Source of the DNA: Pseudomonas silvicola
GTDB lineage: Bacteria; Pseudomonadota; Gammaproteobacteria; Pseudomonadales; Pseudomonadaceae
Reading direction: 5' to 3'
DNA length: 64,000 bases
Assembly (NCBI RefSeq): GCF_026651855.1
Contig: NZ_CP093280.1
Location: 6,284,501-6,348,500 of the forward strand
Notes under the pieces: model-generated
Told to the model about the DNA's origin: nothing
The model's database searches: none
The model's input: only the letters and a program-made list of their open reading frames with translations
Shown here: positions 33,271 to 42,180 of the stretch, one piece after another
Position numbering within the stretch: the stretch's first letter is position 1
Layout: each line of letters begins with the position of its first letter
Translations under genes and position numbers: made by a program

Positions 33271-34047
33271 ATGATCGCCGAACTGCCGATGTACGTGGCC
33301 CCCGCCGAGGTGTTGCAGGCCAGTGAACACTGGCTGAACCAGACCCTGCGAGGGCTGGGCATCAGCCAGCGCCAGCGCGACGACGAGCCGCTGGAGCAAC
33401 TGTGGCTCAACCCCCGGTTGCTGCTTAGCCAGACCTGCGGTTACCCCCTGGTCACCCGCCTGAAGGACCAGGTGCGGGTGGTGGGCCGGCCCTGCTTCGA
33501 CCTGCCCGATGCCCAGGGCGGGCAACATTGCAGCCTGCTGGTCGTGCACCGCCTGGCCCCCTGGCAGGCGTTGGCCGAGTTGCAGGGCAGCCACGGGGTG
33601 ATCAACAGCGAGGACTCCAACAGCGGCATGAACCTGCTGCGCCATGCGCTGGCACCGCTGGCCCGCCAAGGCCGGTTTTTCTCGCGAGTCAGCGTGAGCG
33701 GCAGCCACCGTGAAAGCCTGCGGCGGGTGGCCGCCGGGCAGGCCGACCTTGCCGCCATCGACAGCGTCACCTTCGCCTACCTCAAGCGGTTCGCACCCGA
33801 CACCGTGGCGCAGGTACGCGTGCTGGGGCGCACGGCGCCGAGCCCCACCCTGCCCTACATCACCAGCCACCACGGCATTCCCGTCGATCAATTGCGCGAC
33901 GCGCTGAACATCAGCCTCACGGCCAACCCCGAAGTGGCTCAGACCCTGGGGATCGTCAGCGTGGTACCGGCGCGACTGCAAGACTACCGGGTGCTGCAGG
34001 ACTATGAAGCCCAAGCCGTGCAGCTCGGTTTCGGGCGCCTGGATTGA
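33271..34047 (+). CDS. PhnD-like periplasmic-binding-fold protein without signal peptide
   Basis: A 258-residue protein of the phosphate/phosphite/phosphonate binding-protein (PhnD) family: YPLVTRLKDQVRVVGRPCFD, GVINSEDSNSGMNLLRHAL, GSHRESLRRVAAGQADLAAIDSVTFAYLKRF. These are the loops that contact the phosphonate in PhnD. No signal peptide is visible, so it may act in the cytoplasm, as regulatory or accessory PhnD-fold proteins do. GAGGAG lies 6 bp upstream. It is followed 44 bp later by the SsuA-like gene. Confidence 0.82.
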   Translation: MIAELPMYVAPAEVLQASEHWLNQTLRGLGISQRQRDDEPLEQLWLNPRLLLSQTCGYPLVTRLKDQVRVVGRPCFDLPDAQGGQHCSLLVVHRLAPWQALAELQGSHGVINSEDSNSGMNLLRHALAPLARQGRFFSRVSVSGSHRESLRRVAAGQADLAAIDSVTFAYLKRFAPDTVAQVRVLGRTAPSPTLPYITSHHGIPVDQLRDALNISLTANPEVAQTLGIVSVVPARLQDYRVLQDYEAQAVQLGFGRLD

Positions 34048-34091
34048 AGCATTGATGATTCACCCATAGCCTTTCATAACAAGGAGTCACC

Positions 34092-35093
34092 ATGACCCAC
34101 CCTCGCTTGCTCGCAACCCTGGTTGACTGGGCCCGGCCGTTCCTGACGGCAGCCGCCTTGCTCGCCACTTTCAGCCCGCTGGCGCAGGCGCAGGACCAGG
34201 CACCGGCGCAGGTGCGCCTGGACTACGCCTACTACTCGCCCACCAGCCTGGTGCTGAAGCATTTCGGCTGGCTGGAGCAGGCGTTGCCGGCGAGCAAGGT
34301 CACCTGGGTGTTGAGCCAGGGCAGCAACCGCTCGCTGGAATACCTCAATGGCGGTAGCATCGACTTCGCCTCCACGGCAGGCCTTGCCGCCGTGCTCAGC
34401 CGCGCCAACGGCAGCCCGCTGAAAACCGTGTACATCGCCAGCCGCCCCGAGTGGACAGCGCTAGCCGTGCGCAAGGACTCGCCGATCAAGACCGTGGCCG
34501 ACCTCAAGGGCAAGAAAATCGCCGCCACCAAAGGCACCGATCCGTACCTCTTTACCTTGCGCAGCCTGCAACAGGCCGGCTTGACCAAGGACGACGTGGA
34601 ATTGGTGCACTTGCAGCACCCCGATGGCCGCATTGCCTTGGAAAAAGGCGACGTGGACGCCTGGGCCGGCCTGGACCCGCACCTGGCCGCCAGCCAATTG
34701 CAAGCGGGCTCGCGCCTGCTGTACCGCAATGTCGACTTCAACAGCTACGACGTGATCAGTGTCACTGAAGCCTTCGCCAAGGCTCAACCCCACACCATCG
34801 AAGTGGTTCTGCAGGCCTACGAAAAAGCCCGCGGCTGGGCACGCCAGCACCCGGATGAACTCGCGGACCTGCTGGCCAGGGAATCGGGCCTGCCGCTGGA
34901 GGTGGCCAAGCTGCAACTGTCGCGTACCGACTTCAGCAATGCTCAGCCTGGCGCCGAACACATTGCCGCGCTGAAGGCCGCCGCGCCCATCCTGGTGTCC
35001 GAGGGCCTGGTGCGCAAAGGTGTCGACGTCAACCAGGTGGTGGACCAACTGATCGCGCCCCAATTCAGCGCCCAGGTCATCGGGAAAAACTGA
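34092..35093 (+). CDS. ABC transporter substrate-binding protein, sulfonate/nitrate (SsuA/TauA) type
   Basis: A 333-residue exported binding protein. Signal peptide RPFLTAAALLATFSPLAQAQ (cleavage near 33), then the NMT1/SsuA-like fold: VRLDYAYYSPTSLVLKHFGWLEQALP, EYLNGGSIDFASTAGLAAVLSRANG, KTVADLKGKKIAATKGTDPYLFTLRSLQQAGL. It binds an aliphatic sulfonate or similar anion in the periplasm. The permease follows 3 bp later. AAGGAG lies 5 bp before the ATG. Confidence 0.88.
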   Translation: MTHPRLLATLVDWARPFLTAAALLATFSPLAQAQDQAPAQVRLDYAYYSPTSLVLKHFGWLEQALPASKVTWVLSQGSNRSLEYLNGGSIDFASTAGLAAVLSRANGSPLKTVYIASRPEWTALAVRKDSPIKTVADLKGKKIAATKGTDPYLFTLRSLQQAGLTKDDVELVHLQHPDGRIALEKGDVDAWAGLDPHLAASQLQAGSRLLYRNVDFNSYDVISVTEAFAKAQPHTIEVVLQAYEKARGWARQHPDELADLLARESGLPLEVAKLQLSRTDFSNAQPGAEHIAALKAAAPILVSEGLVRKGVDVNQVVDQLIAPQFSAQVIGKN

Positions 35094-35096
35094 GCC

Positions 35097-35918
35097 ATGG
35101 CCATCCCGTCGAAAAGCCTGACCCGGCCCGCACCCCTCCCGCGTCGGGGCTTGCCGTCACGGTTAAAGGGGCTGGCGCTGCCTGTTCTGATCATTGCCGT
35201 GCTGGAAGCCGTGGTACGCGCAGGCTGGTTGCCCGCGTACCAGATGCCTGCGCCCAGCGACGTTGCCCTGACCTTGCTCGACCTGGCCCAGGGCCCATTG
35301 GCCAAGCATGTACTGGCAAGCCTGAGCCGCGTGCTGGCCGGGTTCGTGATCGGCGCCGGGCTGGGCCTGGCGTTCGCCGCCTGGGTAGGGTTGAGCCGTG
35401 AGGCTGAGGCCTACCTGGAACCTACCTTCGCCGGGCTGCGGGCCATTCCCAGCCTGGCCTGGGTACCCTTGCTGCTGTTGTGGCTGGGCATCGACGAAAC
35501 GTCCAAGGTGGTGCTGATCGCCATTGGTGCGTTCTTCCCGGTGTACGTCAACGGCGTGGCGGCGATCCGCGACATCGACCGGCGGCTGGTGGAGGTGGGC
35601 CGGGTGTTTCGCTTCAACCGCCGCCAACTGGTGTGGCGAATCCTGCTGCCAGCGGCGATGCCCGGGCTGTTCACCGGCTTGCGCAGTGGCCTGAGCATGG
35701 CCTGGATGTTCCTGGTGGCCGCCGAGCTGATCGCCGCCACCAAGGGGCTGGGGTACCTGCTCAGCGACGGCCGCGAAACATCGCGGCCAGACATCGTGCT
35801 GGCGGCGATCATCGTGCTGGCGCTGCTGGGCAAGGTCAGTGACCGGCTACTGGCGGTACTGGAGCGGCGGTGGTTGAACTGGCGGGATACCTTCACCGGG
35901 GAAGGGCCCGGACGGTAA
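35097..35918 (+). CDS. ABC transporter permease, SsuC/TauC type
   Basis: A 273-residue inner-membrane permease with about six helices and the coupling-helix EAA motif (EVGRVFRFNRRQLVWRILLPAAMPGLFTGLRSGLSMAW), which docks the ATPase. It belongs to the nitrate/sulfonate/taurine importer family. No ATPase gene (SsuB/TauB) follows: the next gene is an opposite-strand LysR. The ATPase must be encoded elsewhere, or the system borrows one. It starts 3 bp after the binding-protein gene. Confidence 0.9.
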   Translation: MAIPSKSLTRPAPLPRRGLPSRLKGLALPVLIIAVLEAVVRAGWLPAYQMPAPSDVALTLLDLAQGPLAKHVLASLSRVLAGFVIGAGLGLAFAAWVGLSREAEAYLEPTFAGLRAIPSLAWVPLLLLWLGIDETSKVVLIAIGAFFPVYVNGVAAIRDIDRRLVEVGRVFRFNRRQLVWRILLPAAMPGLFTGLRSGLSMAWMFLVAAELIAATKGLGYLLSDGRETSRPDIVLAAIIVLALLGKVSDRLLAVLERRWLNWRDTFTGEGPGR

Positions 35919-35953
35919 AACCTGTCTGTTGGCACGGGCCCGGCGTACCGCTG

Positions 35954-36907
35954 CTACGTCGATGGGGGTTTGCCTGCGGGCGGTTGCGGCCGGCTGAGCG
36001 CCTCGATTAACGCCTGCCCCGACCACCCGGGCGTCTCCCCGCGCCGGGTGATGATGCCGTAATCATCCAACACCAACGGAAACGGCAGGTTCAACCGCGT
36101 CAGCCGGCCCGCGCGAATGTCCGGCTCGACCATCGACTCGGCCAGCATCGCCAGCATCGGCGCGGTCTGCAGCAACTGCAGGGTGGTCTGCATGGAAATG
36201 GTTTCCACGGTGTTGCCCGGCGACTGCATGCCCGCCTCGGCGAATGCGCGCTCCAGCCGGGCACGCATGGGGGTGCCCGAGGGGTACACAATCCACGGCC
36301 ATTGCCCCAGCTCGGCCAGGGGCAGATCGCTGTTGCCGGCCAACGGGTGCTGGCTGCCAGCGACCAGGCACAGGGGCTCGGGGGCCAAGGGCTGAAAGTC
36401 GAACAGCTGGCGGTGGCGGTCCAGGGTGAAGCGCGCGACCACCAGGTCCAATTGCTTGTGTTCGAGCATGGTCAGCAGGTTGGCACTGGTGCCCTCCAGT
36501 ACTTCCAGGGTCAGCAGCGGCCAGCGCTGCTTGATGGCCACGATGGCCTGGGGCAGCGCCAGGGACGTGGGGGCGAAGATGGTGCCGATTTTCAGCAGGC
36601 CGTGGCCCCCCTCGCGCAGGTCGTTGACCTGGCCGACGAAATGACGCGCGTCGTTGAGGGCGATCCGCGCATAGCGTGCCACGTGCAGCCCCAGGTCAGT
36701 AGGCTGCAGGCTGCGCGGCAGGCGCTGGAACAGGTCGAAGCCGAGCATTTTCTCGGCCTCGCGCAGCATCTTGCTCACCGCCGGCTGGCTGATGCTCATT
36801 TGCTGGGCAGTGGCGTGCATGTTCTGGGTGCGGGCCAGGGTGTCGATCAACACCAGGTGGCGAAAGCGCAGCCAATTGCACAGTTGGTTGTAGGACACCT
36901 CGGCCAT
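35954..36907 (-). CDS. LysR-family regulator of the sugar-acid operon
   Basis: A 317-residue LysR regulator (GbpR/CbbR-like) with HTH TQNMHATAQQMSISQPAVSKMLREAEKMLGFDLFQRLPRSLQPT and an inducer domain. The start at 36907 (MAEVSYNQLCNWLRFRHL) is preferred; the in-frame start at 36946 would overlap the operator palindrome. It is divergent from the SDR gene at 37098 and the six genes behind it, which it most likely controls in response to a sugar acid. ATAACC-CCC-GGTTAT lies directly upstream of its start. Confidence 0.9.
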   Translation of the reverse strand: MAEVSYNQLCNWLRFRHLVLIDTLARTQNMHATAQQMSISQPAVSKMLREAEKMLGFDLFQRLPRSLQPTDLGLHVARYARIALNDARHFVGQVNDLREGGHGLLKIGTIFAPTSLALPQAIVAIKQRWPLLTLEVLEGTSANLLTMLEHKQLDLVVARFTLDRHRQLFDFQPLAPEPLCLVAGSQHPLAGNSDLPLAELGQWPWIVYPSGTPMRARLERAFAEAGMQSPGNTVETISMQTTLQLLQTAPMLAMLAESMVEPDIRAGRLTRLNLPFPLVLDDYGIITRRGETPGWSGQALIEALSRPQPPAGKPPST

Positions 36908-36910
36908 CTG

Positions 36911-36925
36911 ATAACCCCCGGTTAT
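36911..36925. promoter_or_regulatory. Perfect palindrome at the LysR start (candidate operator)
   Basis: ATAACC-CCC-GGTTAT is a perfect 6-3-6 inverted repeat 4 bp before the LysR ATG, in the divergent LysR/SDR intergenic region. It fits a T-N11-A LysR box and autorepression of the regulator. Confidence 0.6.
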
Positions 36926-36987
36926 TGAACCCTGAGAATATCTCATTGGCGATTATCGGCAAGACGTTCTAGTTTGTATGAGCCGCC

Positions 36988-37036
36988 TGCCCGCGAAGGC
37001 CAGCCTGTTTTCAACGCAGCATGGCTGAGCTGGGAT
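36988..37036. repeat. Dispersed ~50-bp repeat, copy B
   Basis: CCCGCGAAGGCCAG-CCTGTTTTCAACGCAGC..GGCTGAGCTGGGATGCA is the counterpart of copy A at 32218-32277. It lies between the LysR palindrome and the SDR start, and therefore inside the promoter region of the sugar-acid operon. Confidence 0.6.
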
Positions 37037-37077
37037 GCATTTCGCCCAGAGCCCAGGGTTTAGCGAATGTGCCGCAC

Positions 37078-37838
<761 letters not shown>

Positions 37839-37874
37839 ACTTTCCCCCTCCCGACCCGAATCAGGAAGTGTGCG

Positions 37875-38723
37875 ATGAAATTGCTGCGTTACGGCCCCAA
37901 GGGCCAGGAAAAACCCGGCCTGCTGGACGCCCAGGGGCAGATCCGCGACCTCAGCGGCCATGTTCCCGACATCGGCGGTGCCCACCTGGAACCGGCAAGC
38001 CTGGCCACGCTGGCACAACTGGATGCAGGCAGCCTGCCCCTGGTGCCCGGCACCCCGCGCATCGGACCCTGCGTGGGCCAGGTGGGCAAGTTCATCTGCA
38101 TCGGCCTGAACTACGCCGACCACGCCGCCGAATCGAACATGGCGGTGCCCAGCGAACCGGTGGTCTTCAACAAATGGACCAGCGCCATCTGCGGGCCCAA
38201 CGATGACGTGCAGATTCCCCGTGACTCGAAGAAGACCGACTGGGAAGTGGAGTTGGGTGTGGTCATCGGCAAGGGCGGACGCTATATCGACGAAGCCAAC
38301 GCCTTGGACCATGTGGCCGGGTACTGCGTGATCAACGACGTCTCCGAGCGCGCATGGCAACTGGAGCGCGGCGGTACCTGGGACAAGGGCAAGGGCTTCG
38401 ACACCTTCGGGCCCATCGGCCCGTGGCTGGTGACCCGCGACGAGGTGCCCGACCCGCACCAGCTGGACCTGTGGCTGGAAGTGGATGGCCACCGTTACCA
38501 GGACGGCAACACCCGCACCCTGGTGTTCCAGATTCCGGCGCTGATCGCCTACCTCAGCCGCTGCATGTCGCTGCAGCCCGGGGACATCATTTCCACCGGC
38601 ACCCCACCGGGGGTGGGCATGGGCGTCAAGCCCAACCCGGTGTTCCTCAAGCCTGGGCAGGAGATGCGCCTGGGCGTCGCCGGGCTGGGCGAGCAGCGCC
38701 AGCGGACCGTGCAGGCCGATTAG
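37875..38723 (+). CDS. Fumarylacetoacetate-hydrolase-family 2,4-diketo-3-deoxy sugar-acid hydrolase
   Basis: A 282-residue FAH-superfamily enzyme. It shows the family metal site and core: FICIGLNYADHAAESNMAVPSEPVVFNKWTS, DWEVELGVVIGKGG (two acidic metal ligands), YCVINDVSERAWQLERGGTWDKGKGFDTFGPIGPWLV, and GDIISTGTPPGVGMG. The subgroup with WDKGKGFDTFGP includes 2,4-diketo-3-deoxy-L-fuconate/rhamnonate hydrolases and ureidoglycolate lyase-like proteins. Downstream of the SDR it would split a 2,4-diketo acid into pyruvate and an L-lactate-type product. Confidence 0.85.
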   Translation: MKLLRYGPKGQEKPGLLDAQGQIRDLSGHVPDIGGAHLEPASLATLAQLDAGSLPLVPGTPRIGPCVGQVGKFICIGLNYADHAAESNMAVPSEPVVFNKWTSAICGPNDDVQIPRDSKKTDWEVELGVVIGKGGRYIDEANALDHVAGYCVINDVSERAWQLERGGTWDKGKGFDTFGPIGPWLVTRDEVPDPHQLDLWLEVDGHRYQDGNTRTLVFQIPALIAYLSRCMSLQPGDIISTGTPPGVGMGVKPNPVFLKPGQEMRLGVAGLGEQRQRTVQAD

Positions 38724-38741
38724 CGACCTTTGTCACCTCCC

Positions 38742-38830
38742 TGTGGGACCGGGCGAAGCTCGGGAAAAGAACACCGGGCCGTATCAGCCTGCCCGCGGTG
38801 CCTGCTCCCCGAGCTCCGCCCGGTCCCACA
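38742..38830. repeat. REP-like inverted pair within the sugar-acid operon
   Basis: TGTGGGACCGGGCGAAGCTC (from 38742) is matched by the inverted GAGCTCCGCCCGGTCCCACA (ending 38830), with about 42 bp between the arms. Equivalent pairs occur at 53042-53133 and 58434-58525, and a single arm at 46841-46866. It lies in the only wide gap of the operon (FAH gene to DenD-like gene) and may stabilise or attenuate the transcript. Confidence 0.75.
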
Positions 38831-38889
38831 ATAGGCTGCGGCGCCGGCCGTGAGTCCCCCGTACAGCGAACACCGACCGTTACTTTCAT

Positions 38890-38897
38890 AACAACAA
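38890..38897 (+). promoter_or_regulatory. Hfq/Crc CA motif at the ribosome-binding site of the DenD-like gene
   Basis: AACAACAA, a perfect AANAANAA, runs directly into GGAA, 10 bp before the ATG at 38908. Confidence 0.65.
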
Positions 38898-38907
38898 GGA
38901 ACCCCCC

Positions 38908-39882
38908 ATGCGTATTCTGATCACCGGTGGTACCGGTTTCATCGGCAAGCAACTCGCCCAGCGCCTGCTCGACCTCGGCACCCTGGCCCTCGACGGCCAG
39001 GCCCCACGCCCCATCGAGCGCATCGTGCTGTTCGACGCCTTCGACGGCGAAGGCGTACCCAGCGACCCCCGCCTGCAGATCGTCACCGGCGACATCAGCG
39101 ACGGCGCTACCCTGGCGCGCATTACCGACGGCATCGACCTGGTGTGGCACCTGGCGGCCGTGGTCAGCAGTGCTGCCGAGGCGGACTTCGACCTGGGCAT
39201 GCAGGTCAACCTGCACGGCCTCATGACCCTGCTTGAAACCCTGCGCCAGCAAGGCCGCGCCCCGCGCCTGGTGTACGCCAGCGGCTTCGCGGTGTTCGGC
39301 GGCGTGCTGCCGCCCGTGGTCAACGACGACACCGCGCTCACGCCGCAATCTTCATACGGCATGCAAAAGGCCGTGGGTGAACTGCTGGTGGCCGACTATG
39401 CGCGCAAAGGCTTCATCGATGGCCGCGTGCTGCGACTGCCCACCATCGCCGTACGCCCCGGCAAGCCCAACAAGGCGGCGTCGACCTTCTTCAGTTCGAT
39501 CATCCGCGAACCCCTGGTGGGCTTGCCGGCCGTGTGCCCGGTGCGCCCCGACACCCCGGTATACCTGTCTTCCCCGCGCCGGGCGGTCGAATCGATGCTG
39601 CTGGCCATGACCCTGGCGCCCGAAGCGCTGGGCAACCAGCGGGTGATCCCCCTGCCCGGCCTGACCACCACCGTCGCCGACATGGTCGCGGCGCTGGAAC
39701 GGGTGGCCGGCCCTGAAGCCGCGAAGCTGATTCGCTGGGAGCCGGACGCGACCATCCAGCGTATCGTCGAAAGCTGGCCCAGCCGGGTCGAGGCGCCTTA
39801 CGCGCGCTCACTGGGGTTCAAGGCCGACCCGGACTTCGACACCTTGATCCGTGCCCACATCGAGGACACCGCCGCCCATTGA
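38908..39882 (+). CDS. D-erythronate dehydrogenase (DenD)-like NAD-dependent epimerase/dehydratase family enzyme
   Basis: A 324-residue extended SDR: nucleotide loop ITGGTGFIGKQLA (5-17), WHLAAVVSSAAEADFDLGMQVNLHG, serine in YASGFAVFGG, SYGMQK (Tyr-Lys) and LRLPTIAVRPGKPNKAASTFFSSIIREPL. The last motif is characteristic of the DenD group, which oxidises D-erythronate or related aldonates at C2. Here it lies among C5/C6 sugar-acid enzymes rather than with OtnK/OtnC, so its natural substrate may differ. Its start carries a Crc motif. Confidence 0.82.
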   Translation: MRILITGGTGFIGKQLAQRLLDLGTLALDGQAPRPIERIVLFDAFDGEGVPSDPRLQIVTGDISDGATLARITDGIDLVWHLAAVVSSAAEADFDLGMQVNLHGLMTLLETLRQQGRAPRLVYASGFAVFGGVLPPVVNDDTALTPQSSYGMQKAVGELLVADYARKGFIDGRVLRLPTIAVRPGKPNKAASTFFSSIIREPLVGLPAVCPVRPDTPVYLSSPRRAVESMLLAMTLAPEALGNQRVIPLPGLTTTVADMVAALERVAGPEAAKLIRWEPDATIQRIVESWPSRVEAPYARSLGFKADPDFDTLIRAHIEDTAAH

Positions 39883-39909
39883 TGCGACAACGTTCAGAGC
39901 CGCCCCCAC

Positions 39910-39920
39910 AACAATAACAA
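39910..39920 (+). promoter_or_regulatory. Hfq/Crc CA motif upstream of the MFS gene
   Basis: AACAATAACAA is an extended AANAANAANAA motif immediately before GGCGAGG, 16 bp before the ATG at 39937. It is the third such site in the operon. Confidence 0.65.
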
Positions 39921-39936
39921 GGCGAGGCCACCCGAC

Positions 39937-41283
39937 ATGAACCCCGTATCGGACATCGAAAAACAGACCATCAGCCGCGTCACCAAACGCCTGGTGCCCT
40001 TCCTCATCCTGCTGTTCGTGGTCGCTTTCCTCGACCGCACCAACGTCGGTTTCGCGGCGCTGAAGATGAACGAGGACATCGGCATCAGCCAGGCCATTTA
40101 TGGCCTGGGCGCCGGGATCTTCTTCCTCGGCTACTTTGTCTTCGAAGTGCCGAGCAATATCATGATGCACCGCTTCGGCGCCCGGGTCTGGATTGCCCGC
40201 ATCATGGTGACCTGGGGCCTGATCGCCTCGGCCATGGGCCTGTTGCAGACCGCCGGGCACTTCATCACCTTGCGCGTGTTGCTGGGCATTGCCGAGGCGG
40301 GCTTCTTCCCCGGCGTGATCTACCTGCTGTCGCTGTGGTTCCCCAGCCGCTACCGGGCCCGCATGATCGCGACCTTCTACCTGGGCGTGCCCATTGCCCA
40401 GGTGATCGGCGCGCCGCTGTCGGTGGGCCTGATGCAACTGGGTGACAGCCTGGGCGTGGTGGGCTGGCGGCTGATGTACCTGGCCGAAGGCGTACCGGCG
40501 ATGGTGCTGGGGATTGTGTGCTTCTTCTACCTCACCGACCGCCCCGCCGATGCCCATTGGCTGACAGCTGAACAGCGCTCGTGGCTGATCAACACCCTGG
40601 AGCGTGAAGAGCGCGACAAGCCCCTGGCCGTGGATGCCGGCCTCAGCAAAGGGCAGATGATTCGCCATGCCCTGGGCAACCGCCAGGTGTGGATGCTGGC
40701 GCTGGTGTACTTCGGCATCACCTCCGGGTCCAACGCCATGAACTTCTTCCTGCCCAGCGTGCTGCAATCGTTCCGGGCCTCGTTCGGGCTGGACCTGGGC
40801 CTGATGCAGAACGGCCTGATCACCGCCATTCCCTATGCCCTGGCCGCAGTGGCGATGATCCTCTGGAGCCGCCGTTCCGACCGCCTGCAGGAACGCCACT
40901 GGCATGCCGGTGGCGCGGCATTGCTGGCGTCGATTTCAATCGCCCTGGCGTTGCTGATCAACCAGCCGTGGGTCATTGTCATCGGCTTCGTGCTGTTGGC
41001 CATCGGCGTGTACAGCGCCATCAACGTGTTCTGGGCCGTCCCCGGGCAAGTGCTGACCGGGGTCGGTGCGGCGGCCGGCATCGGCCTGATCAATTCCATC
41101 GGCAACCTCAGCGGCTTTTCCGGGCCCTACCTTACCGGCCTGCTCTACACCACGACCGGCAGCTACACCCCGGGTTTCCTGGTGATCGCCGCGCTGGTGG
41201 GTGCCGCGGGCATCGGCATGATGCTGATGCCACGCCAACCGGCAACCGCGGCCCGCCGCCCCCTGATAGGAGACGAGGCATGA
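39937..41283 (+). CDS. MFS transporter, ACS family, sugar-acid type
   Basis: A 448-residue 12-helix transporter: FLILLFVVAFLDRTNVGFAALKMNEDIGISQAIYGLGAGIFFLGYFVFEVPSNIMMHRFGARVWIARIMVTWG is the ACS-family opening found in tartrate, glucarate and galactonate carriers. It is the importer of the operon. Its stop overlaps the start of the following dehydrogenase (ATGA). Confidence 0.9.
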   Translation: MNPVSDIEKQTISRVTKRLVPFLILLFVVAFLDRTNVGFAALKMNEDIGISQAIYGLGAGIFFLGYFVFEVPSNIMMHRFGARVWIARIMVTWGLIASAMGLLQTAGHFITLRVLLGIAEAGFFPGVIYLLSLWFPSRYRARMIATFYLGVPIAQVIGAPLSVGLMQLGDSLGVVGWRLMYLAEGVPAMVLGIVCFFYLTDRPADAHWLTAEQRSWLINTLEREERDKPLAVDAGLSKGQMIRHALGNRQVWMLALVYFGITSGSNAMNFFLPSVLQSFRASFGLDLGLMQNGLITAIPYALAAVAMILWSRRSDRLQERHWHAGGAALLASISIALALLINQPWVIVIGFVLLAIGVYSAINVFWAVPGQVLTGVGAAAGIGLINSIGNLSGFSGPYLTGLLYTTTGSYTPGFLVIAALVGAAGIGMMLMPRQPATAARRPLIGDEA

Positions 41284-42164
41284 GCCTTCCCGAGATCGCC
41301 TTCATTGGCACCGGCATCATGGGCGCGCCCATGGTGCGCAACCTGCTGCGCGCCGGCTACCCGGTGCGCGCCTGGAACCGGTCGCCAGACAAAGCCGCCG
41401 CCCTGACCGCCGACGGCGCGCGGGTGAGTGACAGCGCCCTGGCCGCCGCCGAGGGCGCCGACGTACTGGTGTGCATGCTCAGCGACGGCCCCACCTGCAC
41501 TCAGGTGCTGTTTGGCGATCACGGCGCCACCGGCGCGCTGCGCCCGGGGGCGCTGGTGATCGTCATGAGCTCGATTCCCGTGGACACCGCCACCGAGCAT
41601 GCCCGCCAATGCGCCGAACGGGGTCTGGGTTACCTGGACGCCCCGGTGTCCGGCGGTGAGCGCGGCGCCCGTGAGGGCAGCCTGGCGATCATGGTGGGCG
41701 GTACCCCCGACGCTTTCGACCAGGGCCACGCGGTGCTGTCAGCCCTGGGCCGCCCGGTGCGCGTGGGCCCTGCCGGCAGCGGCGAACTGGCCAAGCTGGT
41801 GAACCAGCTCATCGTCGCCAGCACCATCGCCACCGTCGCCGAAGGCCTGTTGCTGGCCGAACGCGGCGGCGCCGACCCGGCCAAGGTGCGCGAGGCACTG
41901 CTGGGCGGCTTTGTCGACTCGCCCATCCTGCGCCAGCACGGCCAGCGCATGATCGACGCCGACTTTACCCCCGGCGGCCCGAGCAAGTGGCAGCTCAAGG
42001 ACACCCGCACCGCCCTGGCCCATGCCCAGCGCCTTGGCCTGAACCTGCCTGTCGGCACCCTGGTGGACAGCCTGTTCGGTGCCCTGGTGGACGCCGGCGA
42101 TGGCGACCTGGACCACGCCGCGCTGATCCGCCAGTTACGCCGCCACAACCACTTGCCCCTTTGA
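41280..42164 (+). CDS. 3-hydroxyacid dehydrogenase family (LtnD/GarR-like) NAD(P)-dependent oxidoreductase
   Basis: A 294-residue beta-hydroxyacid dehydrogenase: Rossmann motif FIGTGIMGAPMVRNLLRAGYPVRAWNRS (6-33), LDAPVSGGERGAREGSLAIMVGG (substrate loop) and GELAKLVNQLIVAS with the catalytic lysine. Relatives include tartronate semialdehyde reductase and L-threonate dehydrogenase. ATG 41280 overlaps the MFS stop; the longer frame from 40689 is the MFS gene read out of frame. It probably processes a hydroxyacid released in the pathway. Confidence 0.88.
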   Translation: MSLPEIAFIGTGIMGAPMVRNLLRAGYPVRAWNRSPDKAAALTADGARVSDSALAAAEGADVLVCMLSDGPTCTQVLFGDHGATGALRPGALVIVMSSIPVDTATEHARQCAERGLGYLDAPVSGGERGAREGSLAIMVGGTPDAFDQGHAVLSALGRPVRVGPAGSGELAKLVNQLIVASTIATVAEGLLLAERGGADPAKVREALLGGFVDSPILRQHGQRMIDADFTPGGPSKWQLKDTRTALAHAQRLGLNLPVGTLVDSLFGALVDAGDGDLDHAALIRQLRRHNHLPL

Positions 42165-42180
42165 CTTTCCGGAGCCTGCC

